Positions 30,421-39,796 are shown, counted from the stretch's first letter. The stretch is 64,000 nucleotides of DNA from Nocardioides sp. B-3 (GCF_024703895.1 NZ_CP087968.1:1550001-1614000); one strand, 5' to 3'. Notes: generated by a model not told the origin, from the sequence alone. Translations and numbers: made by a program.

Positions 30421-30982
30421 ATTCACGCGGTTCCGGATAGAGACGTCGGGCTGTCAGAGGGTGGCTACTCGGCTCCGGACTACTTCTCGTCGAGATGGTT
30501 CGGCCAACCGTGTGGCACCGAAAGGACGAGTCGGAAGCCGGGCACGTCCCGTTTGGTGCCGCCCCGGTCGGTGCGTCGAGGGACACGGACATGACGCCCG
30601 CCGGAGTCCCCAATCGGGATCCGGCGGGCGCCTGACGCCTTGCGGTGATGCGCGAGTCGATATGGGGTTCGACCCGCGGTCGGCCATACGGGGGAGGGCC
30701 GACTTCACGAGACATCCACCCGACTATCGGCACTCGGACCGCAAAGCTGAGCGATTCTCACGCAATGGATTTTCCGGTGCTCCGGGGACGGCTTCGGGGA
30801 CCGGTGCCCTCAAGGCGCCGGGCTCGGCCGGTGGATTCGCGGCGGAATGCAGTCGTCGTGAAACGGTCGGATGAACCGAGACCCCGTCACCTGCTCGCAC
30901 GGAGGGCAGCACGCAACTCTGCGGCACGCCCCTCCGATCCTACCCCCGGCCTAGCAGCGGCATCGCTGCCACGTGAGACCGG
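30421..30982. other. Non-coding stretch in the mobile element
   Basis: Reading frames exist on both strands but none shows family-like sequence, a good ribosome site or a predicted fold I recognise. I treat the stretch as intergenic. It ends where the duplicated segment begins. Confidence 0.5.
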
Positions 30983-31273
30983 CATCTCGGAGACTGGGCG
31001 GTAACCGGGGCGAGAGTGTGGCCCACGTCACTTACCTGCGAGTAGAGGTAGGAGTGTCTCTAGCGTGCGACCTCGATGCGGGCGAGTTCACTGGTCCGCA
31101 TCCGGGCTGCACGCCACCCCTCCCAGTCGGTCAGTCTGGCGCCCAGCCCGGTCCCCCGTGCGGGCTGGGCGCACCTGTCCCACCTGTTGCGTCAGCAGAA
31201 CGACGCAGTGCCGAACGACGAGCACTCATACTCGCGCGCCAGGCGCACCGAGACATTGAGGTCGTCATGACAA
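30983..31273 (+). repeat. Duplicated ~285-bp segment with conserved hairpin, copy A
   Basis: Closely similar, in inverted orientation, to 38128-38412. Conserved blocks include CTCGGAGACTGGGCGGTAAC, CCCACGTCACTTACCTG, CTAGCGTGCGACCTCGATGC and GGTCAGTCTGGCGCCCAGCC. The perfect hairpin GCGCCCAGCCCG / CGGGCTGGGCGC lies at 31139-31172. Each copy leads into an ATG preceded by TCGTC, but the following reading frames differ. Confidence 0.7.
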
Positions 31274-31503
31274 CCGAAGAACTCATCATCAAGTCCGACC
31301 GGCCGTTGTTGCCACTTCTGGCAGCTGTCGAGCCAACCGGTGGCAGCATCTTGCTCCTCGAACGCGGTGGCCGCCGCGCCCGACTGGCCCGACTGGTCCT
31401 CCCCCGGGACCCGGACCGCGCCACCAGATGCCGCGAGCTGATCGATGACTGGACCACAGCAGGAGCTTGGCCCCCGGGACACCCCCGGCATCAGCACTAC
31501 TAG
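31267..31503 (+). CDS. Small hypothetical protein
   Basis: A 78-residue frame starting MTTEELIIKSDRPLLPLLAAVEPTGGSILLLERGGRRARLARLV and ending CRELIDDWTTAGAWPPGHP. No family recognised. The middle could be one beta-rich domain. It begins at the end of duplicated segment A. A 38-residue frame 140 bases downstream has a similar patch (FIIRSRRPLAPPLVP). Coding status is plausible, not certain. Confidence 0.45.
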   Translation: MTTEELIIKSDRPLLPLLAAVEPTGGSILLLERGGRRARLARLVLPRDPDRATRCRELIDDWTTAGAWPPGHPRHQHY

Positions 31504-31639
31504 GCACTACTAGGGACGCATGCCTCACCGGCCCGTCAGCACGCGCACAATCACGATGGTGAGGTGCAAGACCGCGCGTTCCCCTATTGGCTGCGACAGC
31601 GCAGGACGGCAGGTTTCCGCGCGACAAACGCGTGGAGCC

Positions 31640-31756
31640 ATGTCTCGAAACCCTGACGAACCTGAGGTCGCATCCATCCGAACATTCATCATCCGATCTC
31701 GTCGGCCGCTAGCGCCGCCACTGGTCCCGGACGACCCGCAGGACGGAGGAGTGTGA
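31640..31756 (+). CDS. Very small hypothetical protein before the response regulator
   Basis: A 38-residue frame, MSRNPDEPEVASIRTFI then IRSRRPLAPPLVPDDP, ending one base before the response-regulator ATG, so it could be translationally coupled to it. Its central patch resembles the 31267 gene. Too short to assign a function. Confidence 0.35.
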   Translation: MSRNPDEPEVASIRTFIIRSRRPLAPPLVPDDPQDGGV

Positions 31757-31757
31757 A

Positions 31758-32149
31758 ATGACTGGGCAGCTGCGCTTTCTCGTCGTTGATGACACCGACG
31801 ACATCCGCGACATGATGATGCGCATGGTGCAGCGGGCCGGCCACCCGGCCGAGGGGGCCGCGGACGGGGTCGAGGCAACCATCGCGCTGGCTGAGCATCG
31901 CTACGACGTGATGCTGCTCGATCTCTCGATGCCACGGATGAGTGGTGAGGATGTCGTGCGTTGGCTCGGCGCCCATCCCGATCGAGGCCGACGGCATGCG
32001 CACCGTGGTCGTGACCGCGTGGGCCGGCGACCGACGCGGAGCCCTGCACGAGCTCAGGGATCACCACCGTCCTGCCCAAACCATTCAGGCGCCAACACCT
32101 GACCGATCTCATCGCCGCCATCACTGCCGACACCGCCGCCGAGCGTTGA
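31758..32149 (+). CDS. Stand-alone response regulator receiver domain
   Basis: A ~130-residue CheY-like receiver with no output domain. The acidic pocket VVDDTDDIRD, phospho-acceptor Asp in YDVMLLDLSMPRMSG, Thr in VVVTAW and Lys in VLPKPFRR are all present. A one-base error near 31985 and another near 32060 break the second half. GGAGGAG lies upstream of ATG 31758. No histidine kinase is encoded nearby, so it is an orphan within the mobile element; the phosphodonor is unknown. Confidence 0.8.
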
Positions 32150-32387
32150 CGTGAGGGCGACTTCCTCCCAGGTAGGTGCTCAGGCACGAACCCTCGCCAG
32201 AGGTACTCATTTCCGAGGAACGTCAGCTCGCAGTGACGCCCGCGTCTGTAGCGCGACGGGGCGCGAGGACTTTGGCCGGTGATAGCGCGATCGGGACCAT
32301 GCTCGATGGATGGGCACCGACTGCGCTGGCCGCGAAGTCCGACGAGTTTCTATCAGGTGGATTCATCGATTTAAGGATGGGAGTGCA

Positions 32388-32528
32388 GTGCGCGATCAAG
32401 GCGATTTTCTCCATCATGACGACGGATCGCTCAGTGAGTTGGAGTTGGTATCCAAGCTGATCATCGCAGCGACAGAGTTCGATGGCCCGATGTCGGTGGA
32501 GAGCATCGATCGGATCCTCGGGATCTAA
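32388..32528 (+). CDS. Small acidic hypothetical protein
   Basis: A 46-residue frame from GTG 32388, preceded by AAGGATGGGAG: VRDQGDFLHHDDGSLSELELV then SKLIIAATEFDGPMSVESIDRILGI. The C-terminal helix pattern looks like a compact folded tail, but no family is recognised. It lies ~240 bp behind the response regulator and could be a co-regulated partner. Confidence 0.45.
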   Translation: MRDQGDFLHHDDGSLSELELVSKLIIAATEFDGPMSVESIDRILGI

Positions 32529-32954
32529 TGCGACGCTGCGTCGTCCCGGCTAGGTGTGTGCCACAAGGCCTAGTACCTGCGCCCACGCGCGGCGTCGCCG
32601 GGTGTTCCTTCGGTTAACTCTTCAACCATGGTTGTGCAGGCTGTCCCGCTGCAGTAGACCTATTCCACGAGGCGCCCGGGGTCACTTGCTTCACGCAGGC
32701 GAGTGACCCCGGGCGCTTCGGCCAGTTCCCGGTGGGCCTCTGTGCGCGTCACCTTTGCTCGCTAAGTTGGTCCCAAGACAGAGCGCCCGGTGCGTGCGGC
32801 GGATCGTGAGTCCCGTCGGTGATACTGCCAGAACTGCGGACAGCCCAACAGGCCGCAAGTTGAGTTTGCTAGCGCGCTCGTGCTCGCGCCGTATCGCCGG
32901 AAAGACGCGCCCTGTTGGTTCCATGCGGGGGCCGTCCGGACGCGATACTCAACA
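32529..32954. other. Intergenic stretch with a strong hairpin
   Basis: No supported gene. It contains the terminator-like hairpin at 32672-32716; the rest shows no recognised motif. Confidence 0.5.
32672..32716. terminator. Long perfect hairpin
   Basis: GCGCCCGGGGTCACT (32672-32686) pairs perfectly with AGTGACCCCGGGCGC (32702-32716); the loop can pair further (TGC/GCA). It follows the 32388 gene by about 145 bp and could end that transcript. Confidence 0.6.
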
Positions 32955-33302
32955 CATGGGAGCGCAACCCGACCTTCGTCTCACGTGGAGCTTCCTGCGT
33001 GCCATCGCCACCTTGTGGGCTTCCCACCCGGGCACCTACAAGGTGGCTGACCGAGCTGACGATCTCGTCCCGGCGCTGGCGCAAATGTGCGTTCGGGCGT
33101 TCGCGAGAGCGAGGTGCGTGAGTCAGTGCCCCGCCCACAGCAGGACGTCGAAGTCGCGGGAGAGTTGACCTTGAGAACAGGCGAGCGCCGAGACGTGACA
33201 CTTCACGACATCGCCAACAAGGTGACCCACGGGTCCGCGGAACGCATCGTCGTGCGGGATGACGGCGAGCCGTTTCCTCCCAGTGCCCGTCTCCGGCACT
33301 GA
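32955..33302 (+). CDS. Hypothetical protein, frame-shifted
   Basis: Reads MGAQPDLRLTWSFLRAIATLWASHPGTYKVADRADDLVPALAQMC and, after a shift near 33110, EVAGELTLRTGERRDVTLHDIANKVTHGSAERIVVRDDGEPF. The two halves together look like a ~115-residue soluble protein. No family recognised; coding is suggested mainly by amino-acid composition. Confidence 0.35.
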
Positions 33303-33405
33303 AGGAGACTCGTAGCGACCTCACACCGAGTCGAGTCGAGAGCTACGCAGGCCAACGCGGGATAGACGCACCTCTTGGACGCACGACTCGCAGCAAGGGC
33401 GGACG

Positions 33406-33819
33406 TTACGAAAGCGCGACCTGAACGTCGGCAGTCACCCAGATGCCACCCGGGTCAATCTGGGTAACGGCCCTCAAGGTGACCGAGTCCGAGGCCGAGA
33501 CAACGGTGTGCGCGGATTGATGGTTGTACCTGAGTTGCTCGTCCCAGATATGCGAGAGCGCTGCGGCGATGGATTCGGCGTCCTCCGTCTTGCCGGACGC
33601 GCGCCCCGTGATGAGCCATTCCTAGCCCTCTGACCGGTGCACGGTCATGTCGTGCCACAAGCCGAGGTCGTCATCCGCGTAGGCAGGATCTCCCGGGTAG
33701 GCGCACGCATCGATCTCCATGCCAAGCTGGCCGTCCACGAGCAGCTTGCATGGGACGCGGTTGTCGCGCGCTAGGCCGAGCGCGGGGCCCATTGTGTAGA
33801 CGGTCGAAGTGAATCTCAT
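33406..33819 (-). CDS. Hypothetical protein, frame-shifted
   Basis: The first half reads MRFTSTVYTMGPALGLARDNRVPCKLLVDGQLGMEIDACAYPG then GLWHDMTVHRS. After a one-base shift near 33625 the sense continues EWLITGRASGKTEDAESIAAALSHIWDEQLRYNHQSAHTVVSASDSVTLRAVTQIDPGGIWVTADVQVALS to a TAA at 33406. About 137 residues. The layout (short domain, alternating strands) is like small immunity-type proteins, but I cannot name a family. Confidence 0.5.
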
Positions 33820-33828
33820 GATCGCGTC

Positions 33829-35373
33829 CTAACGGGAAGGTTCTGCGGCGGCCGCGGGGATCGTGGCGGTCCCGCGGTCGATCTCTGTGCTGTTGGGGTT
33901 GTTGGTTCGGTAGCGGTAGGTGATTCCGTCGTCGTGGACGGTGAAGGTGTCGACGTTGGCTCGGGTCCAGTGCATGACCATCAGGCCGTAGCGTTCGGAG
34001 AGCTTGGCCGGGGCGGTGAAGTCGGTGACGTCCACGATTGGTCGACCCGGCGGGCTGGTCATTGGTTCGACCGGGAGCAGGAGTGCTGCGTAGCGTCGTT
34101 TGATGGCCGCGCCTTCGCTTGCTGTCCTGCGTGTTGACAGCAGGCCGACCGAGCACAGGAGCGCGAGTGCCCCCACGATGAGTGCGACGGATACGGCCCG
34201 CACGGAGGAGACGGGCAGCTCGTAGCCGGCCAGTTGAAAGGTGCCCTGCGCAGAGTCTGGTGTGCGAGTCGTGGGATCCACGGCCCGGAGGGCCGCGGGT
34301 CCGCCAACGAGGCTGAGCTGGAGGGGGTTAGCGCGAAGTGCAGTTCGGGAGCGAAGGTGTCACCCTCTTGGGTCGTGATGGTGGACACGATGGCAAGGTC
34401 GATCTGGGTTGCGGGAATTCCGATGGCATCGGCGGCCGAGTGTGCGTGGCGTTCTAGTCGATCGAGGTCCAGCGGGATTGTTGCCGTGTGTTCGAACTCG
34501 TTGAAGGTGACGCGTGGCTGGAGCGGCACTGTGGAGTGCCAGCCGCTCGGGGTGGAGAGCTCGCCGGTCACGCTGACGGTGCCGGGTTCGCCCCGGTAGG
34601 CGTAGCGGATGTTCACCTGATTGGTGAGCTTGCGGAAGATCGGGTCCGGTGCAGTGACCCGGGTGTCGTCGTAGGCGGGAGAGGGCGGCACGTCGGCCCG
34701 GTAGGTGAAGGTGACGGTGCGTGCCGTTTCGTCAGCGGTTGTCGGGGTGCTGGCGTTGCTGGTGGTGGGTCGGGTCCATGACATGGCACCGAGGGCAAGA
34801 CCGATGCAGAGCGTGGCCGTGGCGACGGCCATGGTGGTGCGCCACCGGGGTCGCCAGCTAGATGCTGTTCGAGCGGACCCGGTGGGTGCGGCGTGCTGTG
34901 ACATGGGTGTCTTCCTCGTTTTCTTCTTGCCGCGGCGCCGCGTGTCCACTGCGGTTCCGCCGCTGGCCAGCACCGCGAAGGCCACGATGCTCAGGGGGAT
35001 CGGGCTGGTCAGCCGGTCGATCCAGATGCCGCCGGCGGGCACGTGCAGCAGTTCCTTGCCGATGACCCGGTGCTCGGTGGGTCGCTCGGGGTCGTCGAAG
35101 GGGTTGTGGTCTCCGCGGAGGGTGTACCCGCCGTCGTTGTGGATGGATACCACGCGATGCAGGACCACCCGGCCCAGCTCGGGGCTGGTATAGGCGACTA
35201 CGTCGCCGACTCGGTAGGTGTTCGACGCGTGTACGAAGACCGGGTCTCCGGCGTTCATGCGCGGTGCCATGCTGTTGCCGTGTGTCTCGACCGGGGGCGA
35301 TGGCCCCGGTCAGGAACGCCGCGACACCACCGAGCAGGAGGGTGCAGCTCAGTGCGATCAGGAGTCTGCGCAT
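33829..35373 (-). CDS. SipW-type signal peptidase I fused to a DUF5305-like region
   Basis: The N-terminal third is an ER/archaeal-type (S26B) signal peptidase: a membrane anchor (LLIALSCTLLLGGVAAFLTG), catalytic Ser in HGNSMAPRMNAGD, catalytic His in VVLHRVVSIHNDGGYTLRGDHNPFDD and a second helix (IPLSIVAFAVLASGG). Without a stop it continues through another membrane segment (MAVATATLCIGLALGAMSW) into a region like DUF5305 (VTFTYRADVPPSPAYDDTRV ... IRYAYRGEPGTVSV) and a final helix. Shifts near 35297 and 34275. SipW enzymes process a few dedicated substrates, here probably the adjacent 35438 gene. A lost stop could also have joined two genes near 34905. Confidence 0.7.
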
Positions 35374-35437
35374 CGTTATCACGCGTCCGGTGCGGAGGGG
35401 CGACCCATCAGAGGTCGCGCCCTCCTAACGGGACCTG

Positions 35438-35842
35438 TCAGCCGTTGACGACGAAGCGGACGCTCGTCACGTTCGCGATGTCGGCGATGTTGCAAGCGAT
35501 GTCGCTGAAGTCGGTAGCGCCCTCGTCGGTGCCCAGCGGGGCGATGTCGGTGAGGGTGACGGTGCAGTTCTCCAGCGTCCCGTCGTTGATGGAGACCTTG
35601 ACCACGCCGGCCGTGGTGGACAGCAACTGCTCGGCCTTGGCGGAGATCGCGGTCGTGGTGTCGGTGGCCGAGGTGTAGGTGTGGCTCACGTTGGTGATCG
35701 TGGCGCCGCTGACGCTCTGGGCCACCGAGCCCACGTTGATTGCCGAGTCGTCGATGGTGCTGGTGGCCGTGAAGGCCGAACCGGCGGCCGCGACTACTCC
35801 TGCGGCTCCGAGGGCAACGATGATTTTGGTGGTCTTGTACAT
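35438..35842 (-). CDS. Small secreted protein, candidate SipW substrate
   Basis: An intact 134-residue protein with an unusual signal peptide (MYKTTKIIVALGAAGVVAAAGSAFTATSTI) of the type cleaved by SipW-like peptidases. The mature part is acidic, Thr/Ser/Ala rich and predicted beta-sheet (SVAQSVSGATITNVSHTYTS ... VRFVVNG), resembling small TasA/camelysin-like surface proteins in style but not clearly homologous. Two Cys (LENCTV, DIACNI) could form a disulfide. It lies 64 bp upstream of the peptidase gene on the same strand. Confidence 0.65.
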   Translation of the reverse strand: MYKTTKIIVALGAAGVVAAAGSAFTATSTIDDSAINVGSVAQSVSGATITNVSHTYTSATDTTTAISAKAEQLLSTTAGVVKVSINDGTLENCTVTLTDIAPLGTDEGATDFSDIACNIADIANVTSVRFVVNG

Positions 35843-36205
35843 GAGAGGTGGTGCCTTTCGCTGTTAGGTGTCTCGGAGCCCCCTTGTGCGTGGGGCTCCG
35901 AGACAGGGGCAGACACCAGTTGTCCACAAAACAGCAACAATTTGACAGCGATTGGTAACAACTGAGCACAACCGACTACCGGGGCCTATCGATGAGATCG
36001 CTACTCACAGGTACTTCACGTGTCCGGAAGTGGTCCAGACCACCCACCTGTCATCCACGCCCGGATCGACCTCGGTGCCTTATCCTCGATCCACCGATGG
36101 GCTTGAGGTTGTGAGCGCGTCGTGAAGTGAGAATGCCCTTACGTGCTGGGAAAATCGGACTTCTTCAGGGTCCCAATTTCACCAAGCACGAAGGGCATCT
36201 CGTAG
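35843..36205. other. Intergenic stretch before IS1380
   Basis: No gene. AT-richer DNA around 35930-35960 (AACAATTTGACAGCGATTGG) probably holds the promoter of the small secreted protein. The right part is the left end of the IS1380 element. Confidence 0.45.
36131..36199. repeat. Inverted repeat at the left end of IS1380
   Basis: GAATGCCCTTACGTGCTGGG (36131-36150) is a near-perfect complement of CCAAGCACGAAGGGCATC (36182-36199). It lies just upstream of the transposase ATG and could limit read-through transcription or translation into the element. Confidence 0.5.
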
Positions 36206-37607
36206 ATGCAACTTTGCCACACGTCGGCCGCGACCTCAGCGGTGTTCGACGATCCGAATCTCGTGTCCTCGGCAGGGCTGGTCCCGGTCATCGCGCTGGC
36301 TGCTTCCGCGGGCCTCCAAGAACTGGCCAAGACGCACCTGACGGTTCCGACCGACAAGGGCGCGAACGCCGGGTTGAAGGTGACCTCGCTGGTCGCCGGG
36401 ATGGTCGCTGGCGCCGACAGCATCGATGACATGGCGCTGCTTCGCCACGGTGGGATGGGACGGGTGTTCGCCAACGCCTACGCACCCTCGACCCCAGGTT
36501 CGTTCCTGCGCACGTTCACCTTCGGCCACGTCCGCCAGCTCGACGCGGTCGCGTCCCGGTTCCTGACCCGGGCTGGCCACCCGTGCACCGCTGCTCGCCG
36601 GACCGGACGCGAACCATGCCCGGGTGTTGGTCGATATCGACGACACCATCATCGAGGTCCACGGCCACTCCAAACAGGGCTCGGGCTACGGCTACTCCGG
36701 GGTCCGCGGACTCAACGCACTGCTCGCGACCGTCTCCACCAGCGACTCGGCGCCGGTGATCGTGGCCCAACGGCTCCGGAAGGGATCGTGCGGTTCGCCA
36801 CGGGGCGCGGCCCGGTTGGTCGCGGACGCTTGAAGACCGTGGGCTCGTTGTCCTCGGCCAAGGTGTTGCTGCGCGGCGACTCCGCCTTCTACGGGGCCGC
36901 CACGGTCGGGGCCGCGCTACGAGCCGGCGCCGACGTGTCGGTCACCGTCAAGCTGAACCCCAAGGTCAAGGCCGCGATCTCCTCGATCGCCGAGGATGCC
37001 CGGACCCCGATCGAGTACACCGACGCCGTGTTCGATGAACAGAACGACCGATGGGTCTCGCGGGCCGAGGTCACCGAAATCCCGTTCACCGCGTTCAGCT
37101 CACGCAAACAACCAGAACAAGTCACCGGCCGGCTCGTGGTGCGCCGGATCCCGGACCTCAACCCGGGCAAGAACACTGGGCAAGAGACGTTGTTCGACAC
37201 TCGGCGCTTCCATGCCTTCTTCACCACCACCAGCCCGGACGTGGCCGACACCGTGACCGCCGACAAGACCCACCGCGGCCACGCGATCATCGAACAGGTC
37301 CACGCCGACCTGAAGCACTCCGCCCTCGCGCACTTGCCCTCCAGCAAGTTCGCCGCCAATGCGGCCCTGGCTCGTGCTGGCCGTGATGGCGTTCAACCTG
37401 ACCCGCGCCGCCGCGGCCCTGACCGGCCCAGTCCCGGCGAAGGCCACCACCGCGACCATTCGCCGCAAGCTCATCGCCGTGCCCGCCCGGGTCGCGTCCT
37501 CGGCACGACGAGCGACGCTGCACCTCCCGACGCACTGGCCCCGGGAGAACGCCCGGACGGCCCTGTTCGACCGAGTCAGCGACCCGCCCCGCGACCTCGC
37601 GGCCTGA
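36206..37607 (+). CDS. IS1380 family transposase
   Basis: A DDE transposase of about 465 residues. The N-terminus (GLVPVIALAASAGLQELAKTHLTV) and VTSLVAGMVAGADSIDDMALLRHGGM are typical of IS1380. Catalytic acids are in VLVDIDDTIIEVHGHSKQG and VLLRGDSAFYGA. The C-terminal third has ADKTHRGHAIIEQVHADLKHSALAHLPS. Shifts near 36590, 36785 and 37370 break the frame. It separates the SipW cassette from duplicated segment B. Terminal repeats could not be fixed with confidence. Confidence 0.88.
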
Positions 37608-38127
37608 CCACCCAGCAGCGAGAGCGGCGCGACGAGGAACAACGTGGAACACCCGGACAGCGACGGTCCGGCGGATCCTCACGCCCCGACATCCTCACCC
37701 CGCAGCCGCGACGCTCAACCCATCCCGAGCAGGTCCATCGGTGGATCCAGGCTTATCTAAAGGTCATCGGCATGCTCAGGTGACCTCGGTGACGGGTACC
37801 AGAGCCCCGGCCGCCCCATCGCCGTCGAGCAGGGGGCAGTGCAGCGCAAGTGCCGCAACGGCTGGTCCGGCCGGCGCGTGGTGATGGCGAATCGGAAACG
37901 GCCTCACCGGCGAGCGCTCGGACGGGGGATCTCGTCGGGCCGAAGCGGACGTCGGCCGGAGGCATCGAAGAGGTGGTCGGCCGGCGCCCTACTCCAATTG
38001 CGAGGAAATGGGAAGCGCAGGCCCACCATCGATTCGAGCGCGGAGTCACTTCGCTGATCGACCTGCGATGTCCCTCGGTGCTGGCGCTTCGAGCATAAGC
38101 ATGTTTCTGCGCCCGGTCTCGGTCGAC
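37608..38127. other. Stretch behind the IS1380 transposase
   Basis: No firm gene. The left part is the right end of IS1380; the right part holds the doubtful frame listed at 37753-38130. Confidence 0.4.
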
Positions 38128-38130
38128 CAT
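37753..38130 (-). CDS. Doubtful small reading frame behind segment B
   Basis: Starts MVDRDRAQKHAYARSASTEGHRR at the position where duplicated segment B ends, mirroring the 31267 gene after segment A. Its 125 residues look basic and low in hydrophobic pattern and may not encode a protein. Listed because of its position only. Confidence 0.2.
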   Translation of the reverse strand: MVDRDRAQKHAYARSASTEGHRRSISEVTPRSNRWWACASHFLAIGVGRRPTTSSMPPADVRFGPTRSPVRALAGEAVSDSPSPRAGRTSRCGTCAALPPARRRWGGRGSGTRHRGHLSMPMTFR

Positions 38131-38412
38131 GACGATTGCGGGCGGGCGGTGGGCGAGTGCGCGTCGTGCGGCACCGCGTGTTCGACTGACCCTGACATAA
38201 CAGGTAGGGCGGTGCGCCCAGCCCGAACGGGGGACCGGGCTGGGCGCCAGACTGACCGACCCCCGGGAGGTGGTGGAGTGCAGCCCGGATGCGGGGGCAG
38301 CGAACTCGCCCTGCATCGAGGTCGCACGCTAGGGACCCCGTCACCACTACCCACAGGTAAGTGACGTGGGTCACACCTACGCCCGGGTTACCGCCCAGTC
38401 TCCGAGATCCCG
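38128..38412 (-). repeat. Duplicated ~285-bp segment with conserved hairpin, copy B
   Basis: Inverted counterpart of 30983-31273. The hairpin arms are at 38214-38225 and 38236-38247 and are identical to those of copy A; only the loop differs at one position. Preserved arms with a changed loop suggest selection on the structure. Confidence 0.7.
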
Positions 38413-38456
38413 GGCCGGGCACCGCCACGGTGGCCCGACCTCATGTCACCGGTGCC
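38413..38456 (+). repeat. ~42-bp direct repeat, copy 1
   Basis: GGCCGGGCACCGCCACG, then TGGCCCGACCTCATGTC, then CGGTGCC, with small insertions relative to 39103-39143. It abuts segment B and overlaps the end of the 38446 gene. Confidence 0.6.
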
Positions 38457-38721
38457 CGCACGCATTCGTGCTCAGGTGAGCCGTGGCGGCTGATGGTGAA
38501 CTGCTGGCGCGGTTGAGCGTCTCAGCCATGAGCCGCTCTCGTAGGTCCTTCACGAACTCAGTCCTGGCAGTGACGGGCGGTAGCGCGCGAAGAGCGGCCA
38601 CCACCTGAAGCATCTGCGTAACGTGGGGGTCGACGTCTCGACGACCGAAGAATTGCGTAGACCGGCCGGTTTGGCTTTCGTGCCACAGGTTGTGGAAGTG
38701 CGTCAGATTGCGCGGCACCAT
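38446..38721 (-). CDS. Anti-sigma-like N-terminal fragment
   Basis: A 91-residue protein starting MVPRNLTHFHNLWHESQ. Its middle part, VTQMLQVVAALRALPPVTARTEFVKDLRERLMAET, is the pattern that opens actinobacterial DUF5667/anti-sigma-like membrane proteins. The transmembrane and extracellular parts are missing, so it is either a truncated copy carried by the element or a small soluble regulator. CGGAGCC precedes the ATG. No sigma factor gene is adjacent. Confidence 0.5.
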   Translation of the reverse strand: MVPRNLTHFHNLWHESQTGRSTQFFGRRDVDPHVTQMLQVVAALRALPPVTARTEFVKDLRERLMAETLNRASSSPSAATAHLSTNACGHR

Positions 38722-39796
38722 GGCTCCGGCACAGGTCGCAGCTGGAGTGCGTGAGTTCGTCCACACCCGGAGATTAGGCACTGGAGTTCGATGGAATCGT
38801 TCTACCGAGGAGTAGCCCGCACTTCGGACGCACTGGCTGGGCCGGCGCGAATCTCGCGCGGGCCGTGGATACCCCGCCAAGGAGCCTCGATGCCTAGGAA
38901 CGCGGCCGTCTGGCAGTCGCGTGATTGGTTATCGACTGTTTAACCGTTGATTGATTTTGTGACGCGGGTCACGGGCCGTGCTTTGCATCCCCACGAGACC
39001 GGGTTCGGACGTCAACGGGGCCGGCTGCGCTGAGGATGCACCCGCTGGGCGACGCAGGGCTTACGCAGTTGCTTCGTCGCGACACGGTGCCCGGTCCAAC
39101 GTGGCCGGGCACCGCCACGTGGCCCGACCTCATGTCCGGTGCCGGGACGTGCTCCAACGGCGTGGCCCCGAGATTGTGGACATTGGTGGGTCCAGTCCGC
39201 TGGCTGTGGGGGAACGGTTTCGGGGGCGAGATGGATGGGGCTCGCCGGAGTGTGGGCAAACGGTGCCCGGCACTCCGACGAGCGCTCGGTGCCGCCCGCC
39301 CTTCCGGCAGGTCGGGGTTCTCCTCGCCGGGTGCGTTAAGAGACGGCAGCACTAGGGGGACTTTGGCAGCCACCCGATGTCTACGGACGAGTAGCCGTTC
39401 TTTGTGACGCAACGCACATGAAGAGGTCGCCGGTGCGTCTGGGGGTCGAGTGCCGGAGAGAATTTCTCCGACGCACCGAGGGGTTGACCTCCCATCCAAT
39501 CCCGCGTCAAAAAGCGGCACCTCATGCCCGCATGTCGTCTGGCGGGCTGCTGTTACTCAAATTTTACCGACTCGTGGATGACCTGTGTACTCGTATCACC
39601 CGCTGTGATGGCTTCGGGTTCCGATTGAGCCACCTTCTACCGGGTGGTAATGGCCCGATTAGCACGCGGGGGGTCGGATCGGACCGCTACTCCACGGTAC
39701 GAGCGACGGTCTGGCCCGGGGGCGGCTTTACTCAGCCTGCCTGTCTCGGGTGGCCATCGTGGTCGTCCGAACTTCTCGGATGAGGTAGCTGAAATC
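38722..39796. other. Long non-coding stretch in the mobile element
   Basis: More than 1 kb without a supported gene. It contains the second copy of the 42-bp repeat, the hairpin GGTGCCCGG/CCGGGCACC at 39086-39113, and AT-richer DNA near 38925-38960 (TTAACCGTTGATTGATTTTG) that could be a promoter. Overlapping frames on both strands do not look like proteins. Confidence 0.5.
39103..39143 (+). repeat. ~42-bp direct repeat, copy 2
   Basis: Second copy of 38413-38456, same orientation, 650 bp away. Its left end also forms the right arm of a GGTGCCCGG/CCGGGCACC hairpin. Confidence 0.6.

Noticed and set aside
30461..30874. Possible protein genes on both strands between the relaxase and segment A
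   Set aside because: No family-like sequence, ribosome site or hydrophobic pattern; equal-quality frames exist on both strands.
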